64,000 bases of DNA from Lachnospiraceae bacterium (GTDB lineage Bacteria > Bacillota > Clostridia > Lachnospirales > Lachnospiraceae), in contig JAILOK010000012.1 of the NCBI GenBank assembly GCA_024690825.1, positions 18,563 through 82,562 on the forward strand. The letters run 5' to 3'. The position numbers and the translations under genes are program-made. This document shows, one piece after another, positions 27,874 to 35,191 of this stretch. Below the pieces are notes generated by a model. It ran no database searches, was not told the DNA's origin, and worked only from the letters and a program-made list of their open reading frames with translations. Each line of letters opens with the position of its first letter. Positions within the stretch are counted from its first letter, which is position 1.

Positions 27874-28757
27874 TCCACCAGACCGATCATTTCATCGTAC
27901 TCTTCAAGTGTCAGATTAAGTTCCGTCATTTCCTTGGCGGCTTTTTTTCCGACATATCTGTAGTGCCAGGGCTCGTATTCGATATCCGTTACACTGACTT
28001 TGTCAGCCGGATATCTCAATATGAAACCGTATTCCCATGCATGCTCCTTAAGCCATTTTCCGGCATCTGTATCCGCAAAACCGGCATCAAGCCGTTGATA
28101 TCCGGTGGTAACAAAATCAAAGGCAAGTCCCACCTGATGTTCACTGCTGCCGGGGATGGCTATGGTCTCGGAAGCAAGATCGTAGGCTTTTTCATGATAA
28201 TATCCCTGCTTTTCATAGGAAGCTACCTTTTTGTCAAAGAGCTTCTGCTGTTTTTCTTCATCCCGGTAGGGTGAACATATGAATATGTCCACGCCGTCCT
28301 CTTTGGCGGCAGACAGCAGATCGTTCACATGTTCAACCACTCTGACATCCGATCTGATATTTCCTTTTATTGTAGCAAGTTCAAAACGGTAATCCGACGG
28401 AATGAGGTGTTTTTTGTTGATCAGGATCAAAGACCAGTCGTCTTCGAAAGCTGCTTCCTTTAAGCCTGATCCGTCATATATCCTTACAGCCGGATCTTCC
28501 GAAGAAGAATCTGCATTTTCTTCGTCGAGAGTGCGGGCGGCTTCTTTTGAGCCCTCAAGGATAGCTGAAATATTGGCGCTGTCAGCCTTTTCAACCTTAT
28601 ATTCCAGACCGTTCTCGTCTACGAGAGTGACCGTTTCTTCGGCATCTTCCGCCCCGTTTTCTTTTGAGGCGTTTACGGAAAAGCTTGAAAAGGTCACAAA
28701 TACGAGGACGGCAAAAAGCGCGGCGCATATTTTTCTGATATAAGGCACGGAATTCAT
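27870..28757 (-). CDS. D-alanyl-D-alanine carboxypeptidase, VanY/M15 family
   Basis: Secreted zinc peptidase trimming the terminal D-alanine of peptidoglycan stem peptides. 295 residues. Residues about 8-30 form a signal peptide or anchor (KICAALFAVLVFVTFSSFSV). A 90-residue acidic spacer precedes the M15B domain. The zinc and catalytic motifs are SSEHQVGLAFDF (His and Asp ligands) and EPWHYRYVG (catalytic Glu and His), preceded by SPYRDEEKQQKLF. The ATG overlaps the gltA stop by one base (TGATG), so it is probably translated by re-initiation after citrate synthase. Confidence 0.92.
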   Translation of the reverse strand: MNSVPYIRKICAALFAVLVFVTFSSFSVNASKENGAEDAEETVTLVDENGLEYKVEKADSANISAILEGSKEAARTLDEENADSSSEDPAVRIYDGSGLKEAAFEDDWSLILINKKHLIPSDYRFELATIKGNIRSDVRVVEHVNDLLSAAKEDGVDIFICSPYRDEEKQQKLFDKKVASYEKQGYYHEKAYDLASETIAIPGSSEHQVGLAFDFVTTGYQRLDAGFADTDAGKWLKEHAWEYGFILRYPADKVSVTDIEYEPWHYRYVGKKAAKEMTELNLTLEEYDEMIGLVD

Positions 28758-30133
28758 CAGTTCTCCCTTTTATCCATGGGAATGTATTCTCTTTGCGGCT
28801 GTGCGCTTTTGAAAGCAGGGCGTATTATCTTGCCGTTGTTTGAAAGCTCTTCTATGCGGTGTGCCGTCCAGCCCGAAATCCTTGCGCAGGCAAATAACGG
28901 AGTATACAGTTCGACAGGAAGGTTGAGCATACTGTATACGAAGCCGGAATAAAAATCCACATTGCAGCAAACGCCCTTATAAATGGGCCTTTTTGCCATT
29001 ATGATATCCGGTCCGAGTTTCTCGACAAGGGCATAAAGATTGAATTCATCAAGCAGGCCCTTTTCTTCGGCAAGTTTTTCCACAAAACTCCTGAATATGA
29101 CTTCACGGGGATCGGAGTGCGAATATACCGCATGTCCCATACCATAGATCAGTCCCTGTTTATCAAATATCTTTTTGTCAAGGATGTCATTAAGGTATCT
29201 GGAAACCGCCTCCTCATCCTTCCAGTCGGTAATGGTCTTTTTCATATCCTCGATCATCTTGATGACCTTCAGATTTGCTCCGCCGTGTCTTGGTCCTTTA
29301 AGAGACGCCAAAGATGCGGCGACCGTCGAATAGGTATCCGTTCCGGTGGAGGTGATGACATGAGTGGTAAATGTCGAATTGTTTCCTCCGCCGTGATCGG
29401 CATGAAGGACCAGCGCTATATCGAGGATCTTTGCTTCCAAAGGAGTATATTCGCTCGTCGGCCTCAGTATATGCAGCAGGTTTTCGGCTGATGACAGATC
29501 GGCGACGGGAGGATGGATGAAAAGGCTGTCTCCCTTCTGATAATGCGAATATGCCTGGTAAGCATAAACTGCGAGCATAGGAAACACCGATATCAGCTGA
29601 AGTCCCTGCCGAAGTACATTGGGGATCGAAATATCATCGGCATTACTGTCATATGAATAAAGCGTGAGCACACTTCTTGCAAGGGTGTTCATCATATCGT
29701 TGCTCGGAGCCTTCATGATGACATCCCTGACAAAGTTCTTGGGGAGCGATCTGTATGAACCGAGAAGATTTGTAAATTCCTCAAGTTCGCTTTTTGCCGG
29801 CAGTTTTCCGAATATCAGAAGATAGGTTATCTCTTCGAAACCGAATCTGCTTTCCTTTTCAAAACCGCGTACGAGATCCTTGATATTGTAGCCCCTGTAA
29901 TAAAGATTGCCGTCTGTAGGGATCCTTTCCCCGTTTACTATCTTAACTGCCTGTATATCGGATATATGTGTCAGTCCGGCAAGGACGCCCTTGCCGTCAA
30001 GGTCACGAAGTCCCCTTTTGACATCATATTTTTTGTAGAGCTCAGAATCTATGATCACGGAATTTTTTGCCTTGTCGGCAAGGATCTCAAGTTCCGGTGT
30101 GATCTCTGAATAATCTATCTCATTTTTTGTCAT
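28757..30133 (-). CDS. gltA: Citrate synthase
   Basis: Condenses acetyl-CoA and oxaloacetate to citrate. 458 residues from ATG 30133, with AGGAGG four to five bases upstream. Catalytic landmarks are present: HADHGGGNNSTFTTHV (His), GLKGPRHGGAN-type wording (here SLKGPRHGGANLKV), GMGHAVYSHSDPR (His and Asp/Arg). The N-terminal 60 residues precede the LRDLDGKGVLAGLTHISDI block. It is the first gene of a run reaching the L,D-transpeptidase. With icd at 60.8 kb it provides the oxidative route to 2-oxoglutarate. Aconitase is not in the window. Confidence 0.95.
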   Translation of the reverse strand: MTKNEIDYSEITPELEILADKAKNSVIIDSELYKKYDVKRGLRDLDGKGVLAGLTHISDIQAVKIVNGERIPTDGNLYYRGYNIKDLVRGFEKESRFGFEEITYLLIFGKLPAKSELEEFTNLLGSYRSLPKNFVRDVIMKAPSNDMMNTLARSVLTLYSYDSNADDISIPNVLRQGLQLISVFPMLAVYAYQAYSHYQKGDSLFIHPPVADLSSAENLLHILRPTSEYTPLEAKILDIALVLHADHGGGNNSTFTTHVITSTGTDTYSTVAASLASLKGPRHGGANLKVIKMIEDMKKTITDWKDEEAVSRYLNDILDKKIFDKQGLIYGMGHAVYSHSDPREVIFRSFVEKLAEEKGLLDEFNLYALVEKLGPDIIMAKRPIYKGVCCNVDFYSGFVYSMLNLPVELYTPLFACARISGWTAHRIEELSNNGKIIRPAFKSAQPQREYIPMDKREN

Positions 30134-30156
30134 ATTACCTCCTGGCAAAAAAGGAA

Positions 30157-30162
30157 ATTATA
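30157..30162 (-). promoter_or_regulatory. Candidate -10 of the gltA run
   Basis: TATAAT on the minus strand, 24 bases before the gltA ATG. No clear TTGACA-like -35 lies at 17 bases. Instead the region holds a palindrome at 30179-30194, as expected for a promoter needing an activator or blocked by a repressor. Confidence 0.45.
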
Positions 30163-30178
30163 TTTAAACATTCAACGG

Positions 30179-30194
30179 TTTAGTATACACTAAA
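30179..30194. promoter_or_regulatory. Palindromic candidate operator upstream of gltA and cdd
   Basis: TTTAGT-ATAC-ACTAAA has perfect six-base arms. It lies about 17 bases upstream of the gltA -10, where the -35 would be, and about 75 bases upstream of the divergent cdd start. The binding protein is unknown. Confidence 0.4.
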
Positions 30195-30268
30195 GACAGA
30201 CTTAACGCAAACACCAATAAATAGGAAGAAAAAACTAATTTCAACATATAAAAAGGGGGGGGAAAACA

Positions 30269-30679
30269 GTGGATGACAGGACTCTTCTCATGAAGGCGGC
30301 CGAAGCAAGAAATCATTCCTATTCGCCTTATTCGGAATACAGCGTCGGGGCAGCGCTTCTTACAAAGACAGGAAAGGTTTATACGGGATGCAATGTAGAA
30401 AACGCAGCTTTTACTCCGGGGAACTGTGCCGAAAGAACTGCCGTGTTCAAGGCGGTAAGCGAAGGAGAAAGTAAATTTGATGCGATAGCGATCATCGGAG
30501 GAAAGCATGGAACGGAAGGCGAACCCGCCTGGCCCTGCGGGGTGTGCAGGCAGGTTTTAAACGAATTTGCGGATAATAAGACCTTCAGAGTGATCACAGG
30601 AACATGCGGCGGAGAAATAAAGTCGCTGACCCTGGGCGAACTCCTCCCCTTTGCCTTCGGGCCGGAAAATCTTTCGTGA
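30269..30679 (+). CDS. cdd: Cytidine deaminase
   Basis: Deaminates cytidine and deoxycytidine to uridines in pyrimidine salvage. 136 residues. The zinc site is CAERTAVFKAV (Cys and catalytic Glu) plus PCGVCRQVLNEF (two Cys), and GCNVENAAFTPG is the substrate loop. The start is GTG 30269, preceded at six bases by a run of eight Gs that serves as an unusually G-rich ribosome site. An internal ATG at codon 8 is less well placed. It is divergent from gltA and converges on a small membrane-protein gene, separated only by a weak hairpin. Confidence 0.95.
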   Translation: MDDRTLLMKAAEARNHSYSPYSEYSVGAALLTKTGKVYTGCNVENAAFTPGNCAERTAVFKAVSEGESKFDAIAIIGGKHGTEGEPAWPCGVCRQVLNEFADNKTFRVITGTCGGEIKSLTLGELLPFAFGPENLS

Positions 30680-30694
30680 AATATTTCATTTCAC
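30676..30694. terminator. Weak convergent hairpin after cdd
   Basis: GTGAAAT and ATTTCAC arms around a five-base loop span the cdd stop and the stop of the convergent membrane-protein gene. On the plus strand a run of six Ts begins six bases later, so termination would be inefficient. Low confidence. Confidence 0.3.
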
Positions 30695-31057
30695 AAGGTA
30701 TTTTTTCTGCATGTTCATGGAAAATATCCCGAACAGTATGACGATCGTCATGGCTATGAGTGATGTGACCATGGTTGTTTTTTCAGGAAGCATGATACCG
30801 AGGGCGGGAAGGATCCAGGTTGAAGTTCCGCAAAGTATCATTATCAAACCCAGGACTATGCAGGGAAGATACATGTTGCTTATGTATGCATCCTTATCCG
30901 TGGCATTTTCCGGATCGATATTTCTGCTTATGAGGGATTTCGGGATCCTCCCGGCAAGCTTCATCAAAAGTCCGCCGTAGATAAGGTAGACGCCGGCGCC
31001 GATTATGACATAATCAAGAAAACTGTCAGCTTTTTCAAACATACCCGTTTCATTCAT
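30686..31057 (-). CDS. Small membrane protein, unknown
   Basis: 123 residues, not recognised. Three hydrophobic segments are visible: about residues 14-36 (LDYVIIGAGVYLIYGGLLM), 63-85 (YLPCIVLGLIMILCGTSTWI) and 95-117 (VTSLIAMTIVILFGIFSM). A charged loop, RIPKSLISRNIDPENATDKD, lies between the first two. The start at 31057 gives MNETGMFEK and has AAAGGAAT upstream. It stands alone between divergent cheY-like and convergent cdd genes. No functional motif seen. Confidence 0.65.
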   Translation of the reverse strand: MNETGMFEKADSFLDYVIIGAGVYLIYGGLLMKLAGRIPKSLISRNIDPENATDKDAYISNMYLPCIVLGLIMILCGTSTWILPALGIMLPEKTTMVTSLIAMTIVILFGIFSMNMQKKYLVK

Positions 31058-31147
31058 TGTTTCCGATTCCTTTCATGCAAGAGATAAATGGTTTGTTTTG
31101 TATGAGACTGGATTGTATCAATAAAAAAACAATTAGGTCTTTTGGCA

Positions 31148-31176
31148 TTGCAAATATGATTAAAATATAGTATATT
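31148..31176 (+). promoter_or_regulatory. Candidate promoter of the CheY-like gene
   Basis: TTGCAA (31148-31153) and TATATT (31171-31176) are separated by 17 bases, about 45 bases before the TTG start. The surrounding gap is A/T-rich. A second TTGACA-like box at 31180 lies too near the gene to act with a -10. Confidence 0.5.
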
Positions 31177-31220
31177 GTATTGACAAGGTTAAAAAAGTTT
31201 GACTTATGAGGTGATCCGTT

Positions 31221-31598
31221 TTGGAGAGTTCGGATATTAAAGTTTTAATATGTGATGATTCGCTCCTTGCAAGGAAAAATCTGACCGATAAACTTTCGCA
31301 GTGCGGCGTAAAAAATGTGCTGAGCGTTACCGACGGTCAGTCAGCTGTCGACACTTATAAGGCCGAAAGGCCGGACATCATTTTTCTTGATGTTGTCATG
31401 CCCGTAAAGGATGGCATAACCGCTCTTCGCGAGATAAAGGATTTTGACAAGGATGTTTATGCGATCATGGTATCTTCCGTAGGCACTCAGATGCATATAA
31501 GGGAAGCCATCAAGTGCGGCGCGAAGGATTTTCTCCAGAAGCCTGCAACATTGGAACAGGTTCAGGTGGTTGTGGATCATATTGTAAACAGTGACTGA
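31221..31598 (+). CDS. CheY-like single-domain response regulator
   Basis: 125 residues, one receiver domain with no output domain. Acidic pocket DD in VLICDDSLLA, phosphorylation Asp in DIIFLDVVMP (about residue 55), Ser/Thr switch in VSSVGTQ and Lys in FLQKPA. The start is TTG 31221 with AGGTGA ten bases upstream; no in-frame ATG fits. It ends in a terminator hairpin shared with thrC. It may act in chemotaxis (a cheR lies 5 kb away) or as a stand-alone relay. No kinase gene is adjacent. Confidence 0.9.
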   Translation: MESSDIKVLICDDSLLARKNLTDKLSQCGVKNVLSVTDGQSAVDTYKAERPDIIFLDVVMPVKDGITALREIKDFDKDVYAIMVSSVGTQMHIREAIKCGAKDFLQKPATLEQVQVVVDHIVNSD

Positions 31599-31637
31599 TA
31601 TCCTTTCAAGAAAGGAATTCGGTCACTGTTTTTTTCA
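31586..31637 (+). terminator. Terminator embedded in the 3' ends of cheY-like and thrC
   Basis: Arms AAACAGTGAC (31586-31595) and GTCACTGTTT (31622-31631) with an inner CCTTTC/GAAAGG pair form a long hairpin followed by Ts on the plus strand. The left arm contains the last codons of the CheY-like gene and the right arm the last codons of thrC. The minus-strand tail is less T-rich. Confidence 0.75.
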
Positions 31638-33081
31638 TATCAGTCTTCTCTATCTCTTTTGTGTGCCTTATGGGCGCATTTTTTAATTCCGTTATCGCCT
31701 GAGGGATTTCAGTGTTACTCATCGTCGAAAGCTTTTCGGCAAGCTGCATGTCGTCCTTTGAAGATACATCTTCCCCTACAGCCTTCAGTACACTCGATGC
31801 AAATTTATACGGACTTGCAGTCGAAGCTATGACAGTCTCTTCTCCGGTAAGAGTATCCCTTAATGAATTATAAACATAAGATGCAACTGCGGTATGGGGA
31901 TCCAATACATAGCCCGTCTCGCCAAAAAGTCTGCTGATCTCGGAAAAAGTCTGTTCCTCGGTAGCAAAACCCTCAAGGAAATCGGAAAGATGTGATCTCA
32001 TCTCATCATCTATCTCATATCTGCCGTTTTCGGCAAGTCCTTTCATCAAAGACGCGCATTTTTCATCGTTATCTCCGGCTATATGATAAATGAGCCTTTC
32101 AAGATTACTGGAAATAAGGATGTCCATCGAAGGCGAACTGGTAAGAATGAACGGTCTGTTTTTATCGTATATCCCGTCTTTGAAAAAATCAAAAAGGACT
32201 TTGTTTTCATTTGAGGCACAGATGAGCTTTTTCACCGGAAGTCCCATCCTCTTTGCGTAATAAGCAGCTAAAATGTTTCCGAAATTACCTGTGGGCACAC
32301 AGATATTGATGCTGTCATTTGCATTTATCCGGCCGTCTTTTAGGAGTCTGCAGTACGCATAGACATAATAAACGATCTGGGGAATGAGTCTTCCGATATT
32401 GATGGAATTTGCCGAAGAAAAGCAGAAACCCTTCTCCTTTATTTCACGGGCAAATTCAGCGTCATTAAATATTGCCTTGACTGCACTCTGACAGTCATCG
32501 AAGTTTCCGTTTACCCCGACAACGCTTGTATTATCACCGGTCTGCGTGATCATCTGGAGTTTCTGGATCGCGCTGACACCGTCCCTGGGATAAAAAACCA
32601 TGATACGGGTCCCGGGTACATCGGCAAATCCGGCCAGTGCAGCTTTTCCGGTGTCTCCGGATGTGGCGGTGAGTATGACGATCTCCTCTTTGAGGTCATT
32701 CTTTTTTGCGGAGCTCGTCATGAGATGTGGAAGGATCGAAAGCGCCATATCCTTGAAAGCTATGGTCTTTCCGTGAAAAAGTTCAAGATAGTACACATTT
32801 TTGACATAAGAAAGAGGCGCGATCTCTTCGGTATCAAATTTGTCGTCGTATGCGGCATTTATGCATGCTTTGAGTTCATCTTCAGTAAAGTCGTCAAAAT
32901 AGAGCTTCATTATCTCATATGCAAGTTCTCTGTAATCGAGTTCTTTAAGTTCATCAAGACTCCTGTCAAAAACAGGTATCTCTTCGGGAACAAAAAGTCC
33001 CCCGTCATCACTTAAGCCTTTAAGGATGGCAAGACTTGCGGGAAGCTTCAGGTTTTTATTACGGGTACTGTTATACAGCAT
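31606..33081 (-). CDS. thrC: Threonine synthase
   Basis: PLP enzyme converting O-phosphohomoserine to threonine. 491 residues, the longer (yeast/enteric-type) form beginning MLYNSTRNKNLKLPASLAI. The PLP lysine lies in FHGKTIAFKDMALS, with TATSGDTGKAAL and PTGNFGNILAAYYAKRMG binding phosphate and cofactor. ATG 33081 has CGGAGG nine bases upstream. It is probably monocistronic, with its own promoter. It converges with the CheY-like gene, with only seven bases between stops. Confidence 0.96.
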   Translation of the reverse strand: MLYNSTRNKNLKLPASLAILKGLSDDGGLFVPEEIPVFDRSLDELKELDYRELAYEIMKLYFDDFTEDELKACINAAYDDKFDTEEIAPLSYVKNVYYLELFHGKTIAFKDMALSILPHLMTSSAKKNDLKEEIVILTATSGDTGKAALAGFADVPGTRIMVFYPRDGVSAIQKLQMITQTGDNTSVVGVNGNFDDCQSAVKAIFNDAEFAREIKEKGFCFSSANSINIGRLIPQIVYYVYAYCRLLKDGRINANDSINICVPTGNFGNILAAYYAKRMGLPVKKLICASNENKVLFDFFKDGIYDKNRPFILTSSPSMDILISSNLERLIYHIAGDNDEKCASLMKGLAENGRYEIDDEMRSHLSDFLEGFATEEQTFSEISRLFGETGYVLDPHTAVASYVYNSLRDTLTGEETVIASTASPYKFASSVLKAVGEDVSSKDDMQLAEKLSTMSNTEIPQAITELKNAPIRHTKEIEKTDMKKTVTEFLS

Positions 33082-33126
33082 GATAAAATCCTCCGTCGGG
33101 ATGAAATATGCTAAAGAGCATGTTTC

Positions 33127-33154
33127 ATTGTATCATAAAATTTTGTCATTGCAA
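33127..33154 (-). promoter_or_regulatory. Promoter of thrC
   Basis: On the minus strand TTGCAA (33149-33154) and TACAAT (33127-33132) are separated by 16 bases, giving a leader of about 40 bases before ATG 33081. It lies in the 100-base gap shared with the divergent AP2-like gene. Confidence 0.6.
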
Positions 33155-33160
33155 TCTGTT

Positions 33161-33174
33161 TTATGGTATCATAA
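33161..33174. promoter_or_regulatory. Palindrome before the AP2-like gene
   Basis: TTATG-GTAT-CATAA lies eight bases before the ATG at 33182 and overlaps its ribosome-site region. A second GTATCATAA lies at 33130-33138 in the thrC promoter, as if two half-sites flank the divergent gap. Possible operator; no regulator identified. Confidence 0.3.
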
Positions 33175-33181
33175 GGAAGTT

Positions 33182-33976
33182 ATGACCGGGGTATTTAAAA
33201 CAACAAAAAAGGACGGTACGGTATATTACCGTGCTTCGATCACATATAAGGGCAAACATATAAGCCTGGGGAGCAGTGAGGACGAAAAGACCGCGGAGAA
33301 TATGCACCGGACTGCGGTAAGCGTGGTAAAAGGCGACTGCATCATTGAGGAATATCCGGAGTATTCGGGTATACCTTTTAAAAAGTATATCACTTTGATC
33401 AATTATCGTGAAAACGGTATCTATATCAAAAATCCCATTGTCATGAGAAGGACCTATTTCTCCTATTATCTTTCACCGGATGAGGAACTGAAATTTGACA
33501 TGGAAGATCTCTTTTATTATTCGGAGCATGCGATAATGAAAAGAGGAAGGCATCTGTTTGTTACCGCGTACGGACTGCAGGAAAATATTATGGCAAGATA
33601 CGGCATAGGCGGTTTTGCCGTTCCGGGCAGGGATTATGTATTTATAAACGGGGATGATACGGATTTCAGGTACTCGAATATCAGGGTCATAAACCGTTTT
33701 GGCATGGTAAAGGCCGTGAAGGAAGGCTTAAGCACTGCCTATGAGGTCAGGATACATCTTAAGGGCGACTGGAAGATCGGAAGGTTTCCTACGGAAATCC
33801 TTGCCTGCGTGGCCTATAATAAGGCACTCGACGAGGCAAGAAAACATTCTCTGAAACCGAGAAGCAGTTATATATACATAGATGAACTGAATGCCAGGCA
33901 GTATGCGGAAATCTATTCGGCTGTAACACTGCCGCAGAAATATCTTGATTATCTGGATAATTACCGCTCCGAATAG
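33182..33976 (+). CDS. AP2-like/degenerate HNH DNA-binding protein
   Basis: 264 residues from ATG 33182 (AAGGAA upstream). The N-terminal YYRASITYKGKHISLGSSE (15-33) and C-terminal YEVRIHLKGDWKIGRFPTE (187-204) followed by AYNKALDEA both resemble the AP2 beta-sheet fold found in phage and homing endonucleases. Between them VFINGDDTDFRYSNIRVINR (153-172) matches the HNH pattern DHxNGxxxDNRxxNLRxxT, but Phe replaces the catalytic His and the first Asp is Val. I infer a domesticated, cleavage-dead HNH-AP2 protein retained for DNA binding. Its 3' end overlaps the convergent lysozyme gene by 16 bases. The target is unknown. Confidence 0.65.
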   Translation: MTGVFKTTKKDGTVYYRASITYKGKHISLGSSEDEKTAENMHRTAVSVVKGDCIIEEYPEYSGIPFKKYITLINYRENGIYIKNPIVMRRTYFSYYLSPDEELKFDMEDLFYYSEHAIMKRGRHLFVTAYGLQENIMARYGIGGFAVPGRDYVFINGDDTDFRYSNIRVINRFGMVKAVKEGLSTAYEVRIHLKGDWKIGRFPTEILACVAYNKALDEARKHSLKPRSSYIYIDELNARQYAEIYSAVTLPQKYLDYLDNYRSE

Positions 33977-35106
33977 GAAATAAGGCAGATGTCGTAGGAA
34001 ACTTTTGATTCTATTCCGTTAACGGTACCCTCATTATCATATTGTCTGATCGCGTACCTGTAGGGATATTCGCACTTTTCATCCGTATCAAAAAGCCACA
34101 CGCCGTATCTTTGAAGCAGAAGGGGATTCATGTTCCTGACGAGTCTTTCCTTTGTGCCGCCTATCATCGGCGTAAAACCGTATGCGCGGATCGTCTCGCA
34201 AAAGGCTATGGCGCAGTCTGTAAGCTCGGATGCCGAAAGGTTTTCCGTACGGTAGGAATCATTTGCCACTGCCTCGCTGTCAAAGACTACGGGATAGGCG
34301 ATCTTTTTTCCGGCAAGAGCCACGACGCAGTAATTTGCCTCCTCTATGGCCTCTTCTCTATTAACGGCCTGCGAGAAGAAATAAGCCCCCACATCTATTC
34401 CGTTTGCAGAGCACCCGATAACATTTGCTTCAAACGAATCATCCATCAATATGTTCCCGGTTGAATAACCCCGTGATCCGAGCTTTAGCATGGCAAATTC
34501 AACGCCGTCAGCCTTTGCCTTTGCCCAGTCGATATAGCCGTTGTTTTTAGATACATCTATGCCGAAATGGGATGACGGCTTGCCGTTTGAACTGTAGGAC
34601 AGCCTGCCGCGTTCGTCCTTGGAAAAACCGTCGTCTGACAAGTCATTAGGTGAAATGCTGCGGCTGATGGCTACATATTCGGGCTCTTCGCCTTCGTTTT
34701 TTATATTGAAGCTGTTCTCTTTTTCCTTCTGCTGTTTTTCCTTTTCGGCAGCGTCCTCCGAAAGCTTCTTCAAAAGATCTTCTTTTTCCTTTCGGATCTC
34801 ACTCTTGTTTTCCGATATTACCACATCTCTTTCATCGCCGTCATACATATTCCAGAAAGACAGTTCGTCTGAGGTGCGTTTATTATCGCCTGAGGTATAT
34901 TCCGGTTTTTCATCATTTTGTTCATCAGCAGAGACAGTCGGCAGAGTGGAATCGCTTTTCACCTCTCTCCTGCTGTGACGGTTGTTTGATGAAAGAGTGA
35001 GCAGCAAAATGCCGAGTATGGCCAAAGACGCGACAATACAGCCCGCAGCTACACGCTTGCCGGCATTGACACCGTCGTTATATGAATCATCATTGAACAT
35101 TGACAT
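33961..35106 (-). CDS. GH25 family lysozyme, membrane-anchored
   Basis: About 381 residues from ATG 35106 (a TTG five codons upstream is possible). One N-terminal membrane helix (VAAGCIVASLAILGILLLTL, about 19-38) is followed by a long charged, partly coiled-coil spacer (KSEIRKEKEDLLKKLSED) to about residue 180. The C-terminal GH25 domain begins HFGIDVSKNNGYIDWAKAK with the catalytic Asp and carries FAMLKLGSRGYSTG, AYPVVFDSEA (acid residues) and YAIRQYDNEGTVNGI. It cleaves the MurNAc-GlcNAc bond of peptidoglycan outside the membrane, perhaps for wall remodelling. Divergent promoter shared with the RNase H-fold gene. Confidence 0.88.
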   Translation of the reverse strand: MSMFNDDSYNDGVNAGKRVAAGCIVASLAILGILLLTLSSNNRHSRREVKSDSTLPTVSADEQNDEKPEYTSGDNKRTSDELSFWNMYDGDERDVVISENKSEIRKEKEDLLKKLSEDAAEKEKQQKEKENSFNIKNEGEEPEYVAISRSISPNDLSDDGFSKDERGRLSYSSNGKPSSHFGIDVSKNNGYIDWAKAKADGVEFAMLKLGSRGYSTGNILMDDSFEANVIGCSANGIDVGAYFFSQAVNREEAIEEANYCVVALAGKKIAYPVVFDSEAVANDSYRTENLSASELTDCAIAFCETIRAYGFTPMIGGTKERLVRNMNPLLLQRYGVWLFDTDEKCEYPYRYAIRQYDNEGTVNGIESKVSYDICLISYSER

Positions 35107-35111
35107 GTTTT

Positions 35112-35140
35112 TTGACCCCAAAGTCTTTGTGTGTTACAAT
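35112..35140 (+). promoter_or_regulatory. Promoter of the RNase H-fold gene
   Basis: TTGACC (35112-35117), 17-base spacer, TACAAT (35135-35140), 50 bases before ATG 35192. The -10 overlaps by two bases the -10 of the divergent lysozyme promoter, and the -35 lies just outside the lysozyme ATG. Confidence 0.75.
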
Positions 35141-35167
35141 TATAAATCGAATGTTTTTATTAGTCAA
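35139..35167 (-). promoter_or_regulatory. Promoter of the GH25 lysozyme gene
   Basis: On the minus strand TTGACT (35162-35167), 17-base spacer and a perfect TATAAT (35139-35144), giving a leader of about 25 bases to ATG 35106. Confidence 0.78.
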
Positions 35168-35191
35168 AAATGCTTTTTAACAGGTGATTTG

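Noticed and set aside
30164..30508. A minus-strand 114-residue frame upstream of gltA.
   Set aside because: It lies mostly inside cdd on the other strand and across the operator region; cdd has clear motifs and a good start.
31180..31208. TTGACA at 31180 as the -35 of the CheY-like gene.
   Set aside because: The matching -10 would fall on the ribosome site, leaving no leader; the upstream TTGCAA/TATATT pair fits better.
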